From positions 21,729,286-21,793,285 of the forward strand of contig JAIUCV010000007.1 in the NCBI GenBank assembly GCA_026724425.1: DNA of 64,000 nt. The letters run 5' to 3'. The DNA is from Erythrophleum ivorense. Taxonomy: Eukaryota > Streptophyta > Magnoliopsida > Fabales > Fabaceae. A program made the translations under genes and the position numbers. Positions within the stretch are counted from its first letter, which is position 1; the number at the start of each line of letters is the position of its first letter. The notes beneath the pieces are model-generated. The model was not told where the DNA came from and did not search any database. It saw nothing but the letters and a program-made list of their open reading frames with translations. This document shows positions 44,806-57,991 of the stretch, piece after piece.

Positions 44806-47686
44806 TGTAATACCTTCACTTCTAGCTCCTACCCATCATGCCTTACATGCTCATATACATATGAGAAGCATAAAAAGGAGATTATTTTCTTTGGGTTCAT
44901 ATTCTTTCTCACATGGCATCATGCATGGGTAGACATTCACTTTAGTGTCACATGGACCGGGTGAGCTCTTTCTATGCATCCTCATGTTTAATTGCACTAC
45001 TAAGACTCATTTCAATCCCAAAAATATGCTTCAAACCCATGGAAAGCAAAAAGGGATGTGAGATATGCAAATTTATTTTCGGCAGATTTGGCCTCATTTC
45101 TGAGCAAAGTTTGGAAATTCATAACTAAATACAAAGAAATTGAAAACATGATCTCTTGGTCACTTTGGAAAGCTTAGACTGTCTACTTCATGGGAAAAAT
45201 ATGTGCAAGTCATAACATCCCACACACAGGATGTTTGACATGCAAAACCATCTGAAGGTCGGAGGGGGCTCTGCTACTGTCACAGTTTATTGATATGGAC
45301 TTCAAAAATGTCTAACTAATTATACAAAAATCCAATGCATGCAAATGATATCACTATGGAAATATGTAGATGTTAACTAGAGAGGAAAAATGTCTCCAGA
45401 TCAATTCATCAAACCAAACTCCCGGAAACCGATGAAACAGTACCTCGGGTCTGGTAGGATGACTGATGCTGGGCAGGAATTTTGAAAATGTATATCTTCC
45501 TCTCTAGACCTCCAAATGAGGTGCTTCCAATTGCTACAAGTCACTGTGACTGTCCAGTTTCTGTCTATAAAATTTCATAGTCATTGGATCACGTTTACCC
45601 CTCGGATGACACAATTCCATAGCTGACCAAATGAACAGTGTTTCTAAAAATCTGAAATTCTGATTCCAACTTTGAAAAATCATAGAGAATGCTATAGACC
45701 TCCAAATGACTTGATCTTTAGCTTCCCAAAAAGATCTAGAAAATATCTAGTCACATGCCAAATTTCAAGGCAAGAAGAGGTCATTTGGTCAGACTTGGAT
45801 ATCATGGGCAAAAGGACCAATTTCAGTATTAAATGAGGCTTCAAGGGTTCAAACTTGCCTCTTCTACCTCTAAAGCTCTATGAGTATGTGGGAATGCATC
45901 CTCATAGGCTATTAAACATGACTCAAGTATCTAACAACCCAGATATGCAAAACTCACTCTCCCACACCAACACTTACACCTTGTACATAATGGCAAAATC
46001 TTACTATTCATACCGAAAATTTGCTACATCCTTCAAGATGGTTCTAATTCTCATACATACATGTTATATACATCCATTTATAAGTATTTAGACTTGCTAC
46101 ATCATATACATCATTACATCATTAGAGTACATACTCTAGCTTAACTACAAAATAGTGGCAAATGGCTCTTTTACAATTTCTTCACTAAATCCCTTAGCTT
46201 CAAGCTTCGCGGCTCCCATCTCTTGCCTCACTTGGTCCACCTAGCATGGTTGGTTGGTGGAGAGGAGGAGTGAGATTCAAAGAATCTCAATAGCTTACCT
46301 CTCATTCAATCATACACACAAGCATGCAAACAAGTCTCACAATGTATGCATGGGTATGTTAACATATGAAATCATAAGAAAAGCATTTGCAACATTGAGT
46401 TGGCCATACATAAAAGAACATTTTCAACATGTAAGTAGGCCATACATAACATATTAAAGCTTGCCAAGTAAATGGATTAGCCTCACCCACTTACTTGTGG
46501 ATTTTGGACTTGCCTCACCCATTCTCTAAGAGGTTCTTAGACTTAACCCTTACTCTTTGGGAGTCAACCTCACTTTTGGGAGACTCTTTACTTTGTCTCA
46601 ACTAATTTGAGGGTTTTTAGCTCATCCTCACCATGGCTAGAGGGTTGTTGGCTTTTCCATACTCAAGCAAACTCAAGAAACCACATAAAACATCATTGAA
46701 ATACATAAAGTATAATCATGCTAGCATACTTCTCATGGTTCAAAACATACATACACACAAGCAAGACAATGTAAGCACACATCTTATGCATGAAAGAAGG
46801 TGGAGAGAGCTACCTTATTAGCTATTCATGACTTTCCCTTTCAATTTGTCTCCTCCCTTGTAGGTTTCACAATCACCTCTAGATGGAAGTACTTCTCTTG
46901 AGCCTAAACACACAAGAAGCATAGAATTATTCTCTGAACACTTATTCATAAGCTAGAGATTTCTTTCTAGCAACCCTACTAAGCATATAAAGCTAGGGGT
47001 TCTTTCTCTCTCTAGAAATCCACTAACTCTCCTTCCTCTCTCAACTCTCAAACTCTTAAGAAGGGGAAGCAAGAAAGAGAGGGCTACATGACTTCTAACC
47101 TCCCTTAAGAGTGGTCTTCCACTCTCCCTCTTCTGAACCAAGCTCAAAACCTAACTACTTCCATAATCAAAACCATAGGAAGAGTTGGCAAGGAGAGAAG
47201 AACAATATTCTAAGGAGAGAAACCATGTAAATCTTACCTTTCTCTTGCTCTTCCTTCCTTCTCTAAGTTTCTCTCTCTCTCCTCTGCCCTTTTCTTTATC
47301 TTAGAGTGAGCTTAAGTCTGTTACAGAGTAAAAGAAGGAGTTGGAATGCTTAAAAAAGTCAAATTCTCTTTTTTCACGTTTTTTCGGACTAACCCTCGTT
47401 ATAACGAGCCATAACCCTCGTTACGGCGAGCTCAAATCAGTCCCAGACCCTTGCCTTCGCTACAGCGTGCGCTACGATGAGTAACTCCCTGATTTTTGTA
47501 TGGGGTACCCGAACTCGCTATAGCTAGAAGCATTCTCGCTATAGTTAGAAGGCACATTCGCTATAGCTAGGCTATAGTTAGCAGACTTAGAAAATTTTCA
47601 GCCTTTTAAAATTTTCAGCTTTTTCTTTTCTTTCCCTTTTCTTTTCTCTTTTCTTTTCTTCTTCTTTCTTTTTCCTAGTTGTTACA
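44806..47686. mobile_element. Solo LTR (2.9 kb) inside gypsy RT
   Basis: The element starts TGTAATACC and ends TTGTTACA, with a perfect 5-bp target duplication CATGT (44801-44805 and 47687-47691). Gypsy coding resumes right after it (KGVLAEPGKVEALFEWKRPQ region). It has no coding capacity or internal domains. It shares a long stretch with 62358-64000 (CTCTAGACCTCCAAATGAGG and TATAAAATTTCATAG) and themes with 29334-32573. This fits a solo LTR left by recombination of a gypsy-type element with very long LTRs. Confidence 0.82.
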
Positions 47687-47691
47687 CATGT

Positions 47692-49840
47692 GATCTCATA
47701 AAAAGGAGTGTTAGCCGAACCTGGTAAGGTAGAGGCTCTTTTTGAATGGAAAAGGCCACAAATGATTATCAAGATTTGAAGCTTTTTAGGTTTAGATGGA
47801 TATTATTGGAGATTTATTTAGAGATTTTCCTATATAGCTTTACTTTTGACTAGATTAACTAGGAAATGAAACTCTTTTGAATGAACCTTTGAGTTTGAAA
47901 GTAATTTCCAAACTTTGAAGGAGAAATTGACCATTTCATATATCTTGATAATCCCTGATCTTTAAGGAAATTTTGAAGTATATATTGATGCCTCAAAAAA
48001 GGTTTTATGATGTATACTTATGCAAAATGAGATAGTAGCGGCCTATGCCTCTAAACAACTTAGGCCTTATGAAGAAAATTATTTCATTCATGATTTAGAG
48101 TTAGCCATCATAGTGTTTGCTTTGAAAATCTAGCAACATTGCTTGGACAGTGCTAGCTTCTATGTTTTTAGTGACCATAGGAGCTTTAGATATCTATTTA
48201 ATAAAAAAGAATCAAACATGAGGTAAAGGAGATTGATAGAGTTGATCAAGGATTATAACTTTGATCTCAGATACCACATAGGCAAAGTAAATGTAGTAGC
48301 TAATGCTCTTAGGAGGAAATCCCTACAAATGACGAAAATGATACTTGAGGAAAGTAAGATGCTAAAATAGTTAAAGGATATGAGAATTTCCATGACCATT
48401 CTACCCTATATCCTATATTTGAATGAACTTGAGATTTAATGTAACTTTAGAACCCAAATAAAAAAGGCCTAATAGCTAGATTCATCTTTATAAAAGCAAT
48501 TAAGATACCAAAATTTTTTAGTACTACTTGATAAAACCATTCTCTTCCAAGGAAGGATATATGTTCTAGACCAAAATGAACTTACGAATAAAACTTTGGA
48601 ACATACATATAAATGTAATTACACCATTCACCTTGGATCGACAAAAATGTACCAAGATTTGAAAAAGATGCATTAGTGGCCAAAAACAAAAAGGAAATTG
48701 TTAAATATGTGGATAGATGTTTAGTATGTTGGAAAGTGAAAATTATACACAAAAAACCCTCAAGTTTATTACAACTCTTAAAGATCCTTGAGTGGAAGTA
48801 AGACAATGTTATCATAGATTTTATCGTAAAATTACCTAAGACCAAAGTTGGTAAAGATGCTATATAGGTAATTATATATAGACTGGCCAAATCTAAACAT
48901 TTCTTACCCATTAAAGCTAGATTCTATCTAGAGAAATTAGCTTAATTATACTTGTAAGAAATAGTAAGGCTACATGAAGTGCCAACCAGTATGGTGTTTA
49001 ACAAAGACCTTAGATTTACTTTTAGGTTTTGGGGAGCACTGCAAGCTTTTAAAACTAAGTTAGATTTTAATACGACTTATCATCCTTAGTCAAAATGAAC
49101 AACTCAAAGTTCAAAGGATATGTTGAAAGCTTGCACCATAGACTAAAGGGAGAGTTAAGACAAATATTTATGCTTATAGAGTTTACTTATAATAATAGTT
49201 TCTATTCTAGTATTAGGATGGCACCTTATGAAGCCTTTTATAGTAGAAGATATAGATCACTTCTATGGTAGTTTGAAGTTGGAAAGAGAAAGTTAATAGG
49301 ACTATAATTAGTATAAGATATCTTTGAATGAATTAAGTTGATCTAAAAAAGAATGCATACTACTCAAAGTAGGCAAAAGAATTATATTGACAAGAGGAGG
49401 AAGTCCTTGGAATTAAAGGAAGGAGAACATGTATTTCTCAATATCACTCTTACTATAGGATTTGGTAAATCCTTAAGATCTAAAAAGTTAAGCCTGAGAT
49501 ACATTGGCTCATTTTAAATCATTCAAAGGATTGGACTTATTTCCTGTCAAATTACATTACCACCCAAACTATCCAATTGTCATCTTGTATTTCATGTTTC
49601 TTAACTTTAAAAATATGTTCCTAATCCTTCACACATCATAGAAGAAGAGTTAGTGCAAGTTAAAGAGAATCTTTCTTTCCAACTAAATTTGGTATGGATT
49701 ATGGAATCTGATAAGAAGAAATTAAAAAATAAAACTATCTCCTTAGTCAAGGTGATCTAGCAAGGACTACACCTAGAAAAAGCCATATTAGAGATTGAAG
49801 ATAAAGTCTAAGAAAAATATCCAAAATTATTCCATTAAGG
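47692..49840 (+). pseudogene. Gypsy RNase H and integrase remnant
   Basis: It resumes after the solo LTR with the RT connection, RNase H (YIDASKKGFM near 47975; HYLDGSASFYVF-like text near 48130) and integrase. The zinc-binding and core pieces run 48590-49080 (VRLHEVPTSMVFNKDLRF, RFWGALQAFKTKLDF). A C-terminal part runs to about 49620 (LSLRYIGSF-like, DPSHIIEEEL). Stops and shifts are many. I see no clear chromodomain. Confidence 0.82.
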
Positions 49841-49885
49841 TAATTCTAAATTTTATGGACAAATTTTTTAAGAAGTGAGGAGAAA

Positions 49886-52800
49886 TGTAACATTCCCTCC
49901 TAAATATAATTTATTATATAATATTTAGAGCAAATCTAGGTAATTAATTAGTAATAAGAAATATTTAAAGACAAAATAGTCACTAAACAATAAGAATTAT
50001 GTGAAAATAAGAATTCTAGAACATCAAGAAAATTTATTAGAGCTATTGGGAAGGGTTTATAGGAATTATTTGGGATTTATTTTAATTATTAATTAAAAGA
50101 GAATTAGAGAATAAATAGTTAGGAAATAAATTTCAGAAAGCTTCTAAAGACTAAAAAAGTCTTCAAAAAATATAAGAAAAATATTTGAAGAATAAAAATA
50201 TTTAGGTGAAATTTTGGTGTCAAAATATAATTAATAAGAGGTTAGGGCTCAAAAAGATAATTTTAACTATGATTAAAATGGAATTTTTGGGGGGTCAATT
50301 TACAATTTTAGCCAAAACCAAAACATAATTCTTTTCAAGATCAAAATGCAGCAGAACTTATAAGTTAAAGGCATTGAGAATTTTGATATGCACCTTTCTA
50401 TGAATGAAAATAATTTGTATACCTAGTATAGATAAATAGATATAATTCTATTCACCACAATAATGTCAGAAGACTCACTAACTTTTTTAAGAAGTCAACT
50501 ACTAAGAAAACAAAATGGGTGATGCGTAGCAATTTATGGAAGGAACAAATCTCTTATAAAAGCCTACCTCACCTTCTAATTTTGCTGCAAAATTATCAAA
50601 CAAAGAGAGAGAAAGTGAAAAGGAGTTGAAAGTGAGATAGAGAGAAAGGCAGTCAAATAAAGAAGAGGAAGGATGGCTAAAGGGAGAAGAAGAAAGAAAC
50701 ATAAGAAATCGCAAGCAAAAGCCAAGTAAGATTCTATTGTCTTACTTATAATTTCTTGTAGTTTCTATGCTTTATCACCTCTGTCATCATCTCTTCCTTT
50801 TTCTCTCTCTAAAGGCTTGGACACTTAATGGTAAAAATCCTAAGTTATTTTATATAAGTTAAACTATGCTCTAGATCATGTTTTGTTAAGTTTTGATGTA
50901 TATAATATGTTCAAACATCCATTCGTCCATCTCCACCCCTTCTTCATCATTATTTCCATTTTCTCTCTCTAAAATGGATGTTTGATAGTAGATTACTCTT
51001 GAATGATGTTACATGGATTTGATTGAGTTTTGTTGTGTTTTGATGTTTACTTTGTATTTAAAATGATCTTTTGAATTACTAAGGTCAAAAAATGGAAGAA
51101 ATGAAATTTTGTCTTCAGATGAATAGTATTTAAATGCAAGAAAATGAAAAAGATGATGTAACATCATGGCACCACATAAGATAAAGAGAGATAAGAGAAA
51201 CAAAGTGCAAGGCATTGTAGCACTAGATAGTGAAAATTTTTAACAATTGAATCAAGCGCATCATGGTGTCTTGTCTTTCATGCTGCAACGCCCAGCCCCA
51301 CTTTCAAAAGAAAGATGAAGTTTTTCAGAATTGTGTGGTGTACCTCTTTCATGTGATTTATTATATGATTCACATGCTAATTGACATTTACTGTATGCTT
51401 ATATATTGTATGTTTAAATGGCTTGGTCTAATTCCTTTGGAACTTGGAAGGTTAATAGATATTAAATTCTTCATATTAATTTGTATGCATAGATAACTAC
51501 ATCAAGGATCATGCTTATGCATCAATGACTGTACTTTCCTAATTACTCTTATTCTTATATATGGAAGACCTAGCTTTAAATGATTCTCATGCATAAATGA
51601 CTAATACCCAGATACCTAATAAGGACTATTAAACTTTGAAAATACTTAAGACACTAAAAGGTACTATAAGTAAAGAAAAGGGCTCCATTCAAATAGACAA
51701 AAGCAAATCTTGATTTATGATTGATTTACATCAATTAACTTATATTCTAACTATATTTGATTTATATTGGTTTTTATTTATTGATTTATGTTTCAATTAT
51801 ATACTTGCCTTTGACTAATTGTTTTGACATACATGCATTATAAATGTGATTGTTGTTATATGTACTGAATTTGAAAGCCTTGATATTCATATGAAATTCA
51901 TATGCAACGTCTAAATATTAGGCAAGTTAAAATGAGAAATTGATGAAACCATCAGTATCCAAGACAAATGATTCTTACAAGGATGATTTCCATTAGCTTT
52001 TCATATGAGATTTATTTATTAGCTTCTTTTTAGGAGATGGTTACCTAGCTTCTCAAAAATGACAAATTTAACTTCTCATATGGGATGGTTTTCAGCTTCT
52101 CTCTGGAGATGGGTTTCAAATCATGATATGCATGTATATAGATCCCCTCTAGGAGGTGCCCCAGATAGCATGTTAATGATCTAGTTTCTTTATGATTTGT
52201 GCATACTATAATGGAAAAGTTAATGTAGATATGGAGCTAAAAGAATAATCCTATTGTATTTATACTAAATCATATAATGATTTGTGAAAGGATTATTAAT
52301 TATGCATATAGACGTCATGATATATATATATATATATATGCAAGATGATATACAATTAACATGCTAGTATAGGCTTTTATAAGGCCATGTCTCTCATTTC
52401 CTTCCTTAGTATGCATGATTACTTCTTTATTAGACAAGAATAAAATGCATGAAAATGTTTTTTGTATGCGTGGCAACTATACCATTACTAGTTTTGAAAC
52501 TATTACTGTCTTATTGAAAATTGTATGACTCTCATAAGTGTAGTGATGTGTTTAAATTTAAGTGAAAATACCAATAATCAAATTTGTCATTGAAATTTAG
52601 TGGATATACCTAGACATGCTGGGGATTAGCCAAGGCCAAGTTATCATCAGCATTAAATGGTCTAAGAGGATGGTTGGTAAGTTTAAGCTAGTTTATAGTG
52701 GATAGTGTATATATATATAGCCATGAAACTAGAAATTGTTTTTGTTATGTATATATAGTGGCTTATGAATAGTTTGTAATATGTCTCAATAAAAGGACCC

Positions 52801-53003
52801 TTATTCTAATATATATATATGTGTGTGTGTGTGTGTCTGTAATTCTCTATGTGTATGTATACATGTGGGTTTGAAAATTTGACATTTGACAATAATTTTA
52901 ATTGGATGTATCAAATGACAAGTCCTATTTGAGGTTTGTTTACTAGTAAATGATGAGTGATAATGAAGTATTTTGAAAAAATTTAAATTTATGATGACTT
53001 GCA
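49886..53003 (+). repeat. Gypsy 3' LTR
   Basis: The LTR is about 3.1 kb and homologous to the split left LTR. It holds (AT)n runs at about 52319-52339 and 52811-52822, followed by (GT)n. The end is approximate. Confidence 0.82.
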
Positions 53004-56000
53004 ATAGTCAATTAAAGTGTGATCCCCTTACTACATATCAATTCATGATTGAATGTAAAGTTTCCATGCACTATAAATGATAAATTAAGCAATAATTTAT
53101 CTTAAATGAAGAAGGGTAACACAATTTTTCTAGAATTGTAGGAAGGTGCTACCATCACAAAATAGGAAACTCTATCTAAAATAGGAAAGTGTTAACTATT
53201 TAGTCCTTAAGAATGAATGAAAGAATAGGAAACTCCTTCAAGACACATAAATAGTCTTCATGAAAGTTGTGGACTTTTCTCCTAACTTTTCATTGCCATT
53301 GATTTGATCTAATTTGGACTTTTAGGTCATGAGTTATACTAAAATTTTTGAGATATGTCAAGCAGACTAAGTTCATTCCATTGAGGTTTGTTGCACGGCC
53401 AATGTGACCTATTTCCTTTATGAATTAGGCTTTAAGCTGAACTAGAAAGTTATAGGTCTTTGTCTTAACTTTTCATAGATTCAAGAGTCAACTAAATTGA
53501 GAATATATAGCATATGTTATGCCTAATTTACCACACCTTTGTCTAAAAGTCTGCATGCAACTTAATTTTTGTACAAACATTTCCATTCAAGCTTAAATCT
53601 TCATGACACTAAACTCTAAATTTGAATTTTGGACTTCCTTTCAAGTACATTAGCCTCTCTTGGGTTTTAGGGCCTTTTGAGATCTCCTTTTAACTTAATT
53701 GCTTAAAGTGATTTGCTTGGCCATAGAACATTTTTTTATTAATGACTCTAATTAAATTAAAATTGGCCAAGAATCAAATACAACTCATAAGACAAAAATG
53801 ACATGAAAATTAAAATGATTGCAATGATGAAAATAACTTAAAAATTAAATAAAACCCCTAAATAATGAACTTTTTAATTTAATGTCTTTTTTGTATTTTT
53901 AAAAATTCCTAAATAAAATATAGTGTCTATAGTTGCCTCTCCTTACTTATTTCTTAGGTGATAATACTGGAAATTATATTTTTGATAGTCTAAAAACTTT
54001 TGGGTATGAACATTATGTTATGAAGTTGTTTCTCAATTGGATTCATATTTAATAGCTAGAAATATTGGATTTTAGTTTTACCTTAGAAACATAGACAATG
54101 ACACAAATATAATATAATATAATATCCCCTAACAATGTATAACATATAGGGTTTAGGTGAAATTTTAAATTTATTATATCCTATTCTCATGTATACTTAA
54201 AAACAAAAGTTGCAAACCAAACCAAAGAGGGTTTGAAATCACCATATTGTTGTTATAGATGATAGTGATCAGAGTGTTATTAGCATCAATATCTAGTTTA
54301 TACTTTATAAGGTGTTTTATGAAGGATTGTTGCCACATATTGAAGGTGTGATGTATAATGCTTGTGCTTTCGTTTGTAGTACTATGTCTTATATATGGTT
54401 GTATATTAGTTTTTTGGTATTTGTTGTGAATGATTCCGCAAATATATGGATCATACAAGTAATCAACTAATAAGTACAGTATCATTCTTATAAAGAAAGA
54501 ATTCAATTACTAATTATCAAAATTAATTCTATTATCTAAATTATCAAATTGGAATTAAAACTAATAAAAATAAAGTTAAGGCAATAAGATTCACTACACA
54601 ACCACTGATTATATATGAATGTAAAAACTTTGGAATATAAAATCTCCTGTTTACTCTCCTAAATGTCATTCAGAATAAACTCTTCTAACTGAATTCAATT
54701 GAATTAATGACAATTCTACTAATATGATTGAAACTCCCTCTCAAGATAAGTCACCATACTCATACCCAACCTATATCTACTCTTGTGATTATAAATCTAG
54801 TATAAACCCATTACATATAAACAATTTAATACAAATGTTTGTAAGTCGCTTAAATGTAATTTATATCTCTATAAAATTACTATTTAAATATATTACTCCA
54901 ATAATTTGAACTGTAATTGACCACTCAATCCCTTCATAAACAATATAAAAGAGTAATAAATTAATTTAATAGAAATTATCACAAGAATATTTTGACATTA
55001 ACTTAATTAGTAAATATGTTTATTTAAACTCCAAATAGAAGAATCTAGCTTCACATAATGGAAATCATCCATAAAAAACACAACGAATGAAACTAGATCC
55101 ATAATCAAAATCTAAATAAAAGAGTAAAGAAAAAACAAATTGACTTAAGTTAACAATCTATCAATAAGAACTTTAGATCTCTTCTTATGTCTAGTGTATT
55201 TTCAAAGCACTCATTTAGGCTATTCACCTCAATCTATGTCTCTAAATCTCCTCTTACCTTTTTTCTCTGGAAATTTGAAACTACACCACAAGAAACCATA
55301 ATTTTAGTTGAACACAGATAACCTATTAAAATTATCCGTTTACATGGCTTACATGTGTAGGTTTACACGATCATATAAATTTACATGGCTAGCTTATATC
55401 TCCCTTTTCCCATACTTGTTCTCATCAATACAACTAGACCATGTTCCTTGTTAAATATGTTTGATTTCCACTAATTCTCTCATGCTTTTCACTTTTCCTC
55501 ATAACCAATTAGATAAACACAAGATACATAAAATCGTAGAAATTATACTTAATTACTCAATTTAATCTTCAAAAAGGCATGTAAATTTAACACTCATCAG
55601 TATTAATAATAATCTAGACTACTGTTGGCCTCTCCCTAGATTAAGTCTATTCTTCAAGTAATTTTTAAGGCTCACAAAAATCATACTCATTAAAAAAGCG
55701 ATATCTTTGACTGTATTATATATAGAATAAAATGATATATATATATATATATATATATTACTTCATTATTATCTATGCTTGAAGGTAAAGGGTGGATGAG
55801 AGTTTGGTTTATAGTCGAGTGACATGATACAGTGTGAGTGGGTGGGGGAGGGTGAGAACGAGATTTACATGGTTGAACAAAGCATATACTCATGTTTTCA
55901 TATAGAACATGGTCATGCACCACCATGTATTGTCTTTCACATAACTATTCCCCCTTCCCTTATCTTTGTTTAGACTTCAGAGTATCCCATGTATAGGCCC

Positions 56001-56030
56001 TTAGGTCATACCTTTAAACAAAATTTTTTT
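53004..56030. other. AT-rich intergenic DNA with LTR-like debris
   Basis: Positions about 53250-53520 contain two diverged copies of a GAAAGTT..GGTCTTT..CTTAACTTTTCAT-type unit, as found in LTRs of long gypsy elements. The rest (53.7-56.0 kb) is AT-rich and shows no domains, RNA genes or clear repeat ends. Confidence 0.5.
55735..55759. repeat. (AT)n microsatellite
   Basis: A run of about twelve AT units. Confidence 0.9.
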
Positions 56031-56035
56031 TATTA

Positions 56036-56308
56036 AGATGGATCCTTTTTAATCATACGACTAAAAAGGATCCAGTCAAGCCGATTTTTTTTTTTAAGTT
56101 TTAGGTTCCAAATTATAAATTTGATGATGAAAATTAGGACTGGGAGGTCAAAACCTTTTAAAGTATAAATTTTTCTCACTGTTATAATTTTTGGCTTTCA
56201 AGTTATAATTTTTATTATCAAACTTATAATTTGGGATCTAAAACTAAAGAAAAAGGGAAAAAAATTCGTTTTTTGCTTGACTGATATGATTAGAAAGGAT
56301 CCATCCTT
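56036..56308. mobile_element. Fold-back MITE candidate
   Basis: Two arms of about 100 bp form an inverted repeat around a short loop. The left arm starts AGATGGATCCTTTTTAATCATA and the right arm, reversed, starts GGATGGATCCTTTCTAATCATA; both continue through GTCAAGC, a T-run, and AAATTATAA.TTTGAT.AT. A flanking near-match TTTTTTTAT/TCTTTTTAT could be a 9-bp target duplication of Mutator-like type. There is no coding region. Confidence 0.65.
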
Positions 56309-56705
56309 TCTTTTTATCCTTGCTCATATTTTTATCTTTTTCCTATTTTAATTATTTTTTATTTCATAAAATTGCCCCACTTGGGATGGTATATATATTA
56401 ATAGATAAATTGCTCCTTCATTGCTCAATTGTAGTATTTTTTGTTATAAAAAATTACATGGCTCTATCCTAAAATTAAAAAATATTTATGTTTAGACTCA
56501 TTTTTATCAAAGTACTTTTAAATTTATAAAATAAATAGCATTAAAAATTAATAAAATTTAAAATTATTTGATAAAAATAAATATTTTTTAAAACAAAGAA
56601 AATATTTGGAAAATAACTTTTTTAAAAAATCTAACTAATTAAAAGACAACAATAAATAATGATTGATTTTAACAATAATATGTTTTGAAAATCAATTTAT
56701 TTAGG

Positions 56706-57991
56706 TCACCATCAAAATTTTTAAAAGGAGAAACTTTAAAATGCCATTTTGTGTAAAATATTTAAAAGTGGTATGTGAACTAAAGATAGAATAAGGAATT
56801 GATTATGCATGAAAAAAGTGTTAAATATCTTACAATGCCTATTCTTAAGGATGATTACCCTAAATTAATTATGTAAAATTACTATGGCCTTAATTTTATT
56901 TTAATTATCCTAATCAAAACACATGCAAGAAGGAATAAGAAAAAAGGAAAAAATTAATTAAAAAATAAAATATTTACAAAAGTGAACTTAGGAAAGGGAC
57001 CTAGAGCTTATATATCCATGAAAAGAATCAAAGCTCACATAGTATAGATGGGGGTAAAAAACGGTGTCACTTGGTTGGTGTCATTTATTTTTAGTGAAGA
57101 GAAGGAAAATAAGAATTACTCAATTTCATGGATAAGTTTGTAGTCGGTTAGTGTATTTTAATTTATTAAATCAAGTTAGTTCTCATCTTATTACTCTCTT
57201 CATTTTCTCTTTTTCTTTTGGATTTCTTAAAAGATTATTTTTTGCATTTTTGGTCTTTTTAAAAAAATTGTGCAACTTAATTTATGTACTTGTAGAAACT
57301 TATTGTCACTCGCAACCCATCCATTGACATCTTATGTGCTTGTAGAGACTTAAAAGTCTCTCATAACAAACTTTAAATGGCGAAGTATAAAATGTAAAAT
57401 AAAATAAGGTAAATTAAAATAAGACAAGATGAGAATAAAAGAAAAATAAAATGAAAACAAGCATGCAATATTCAATGTGACTGTTTGTCTATGTGCAATT
57501 AGTAGAATTTTATTTCAATAACACCTTTTAAGAATGGGATAAGTGGAAAATAAAAAGAACTAATGAAATCTTCTTCTCTAGTCTTTTTTTGGTTTCCTTC
57601 TAGGAATTCTTAAGTATTCTGCCCATCAATATAAATGATACTTTATCACTCACATGCAAAGAAGAGAAAAATAAAATCAATTAGCCATTTGTTATAGAGA
57701 ATATCAAGTAATAAACACACTAATTTTCAAATAAAATCTAAAGGCAAGTTATTGGTTAATGCCTTATCTTAAACTTATAAAATTAATTAACTATTCTCAA
57801 CCCCAAAGGGAATATCATTAATCAAACAAGTCTTTATCCCAAACACGCCAAAATATGAGAAAACACTAATGTTGATGCATATAATGGAGAGATAAGAGAA
57901 TTAGCACAATATCAAATTAAACATATTAAACATATGAAAAACAATAAAAGAAGAAGAATAAAGGGAAAAGGGTTTGACGAAAGACATTACC
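56706..57991. repeat. Dispersed repeat R, copy 2 (uninterrupted)
   Basis: It matches 28711-29333 followed by 32574-33219. It has no recognisable protein domains or terminal repeats. Its continuity shows that the 3.2-kb element in copy 1 is an insertion. Confidence 0.72.

Larger units (their letters stand above)
33462..53003 (+). mobile_element. Ty3/gypsy element of Del/Tekay type, with two nested insertions
   Basis: Two long homologous LTRs (33462 to about 42416 minus a nested copia; 49886 to about 53003) start TGTAACATTCCCTCC. Between them lies gag-pol in the order gag, zinc knuckle, protease, RT, RNase H, integrase, which is the Ty3/gypsy order. The RT and integrase text closely matches plant Del/Tekay chromoviruses (MPFGLPNA, RFTFRFWGALQAFKTKLDF, LSNCHLVFHVS-like end). 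The polypurine tract AGAAGTGAGGAGAAA precedes the right LTR. All domains are decayed. The LTR ends on the right are approximate and no clear target duplication was found. Confidence 0.85.

Noticed and set aside
49000..49900. Chromodomain at the end of the gypsy integrase
   Set aside because: The text after the integrase is suggestive of the Del/Tekay end, but too degraded to support a chromodomain.
54116..54160. Telomere-like AGGGTTTAGG motif
   Set aside because: It is a single copy, not an interstitial telomeric array.
55690..55926. Minus-strand open frame ending in an (AT)n microsatellite
   Set aside because: Part of it is Ile-Tyr repeats translated from the microsatellite; no domain.
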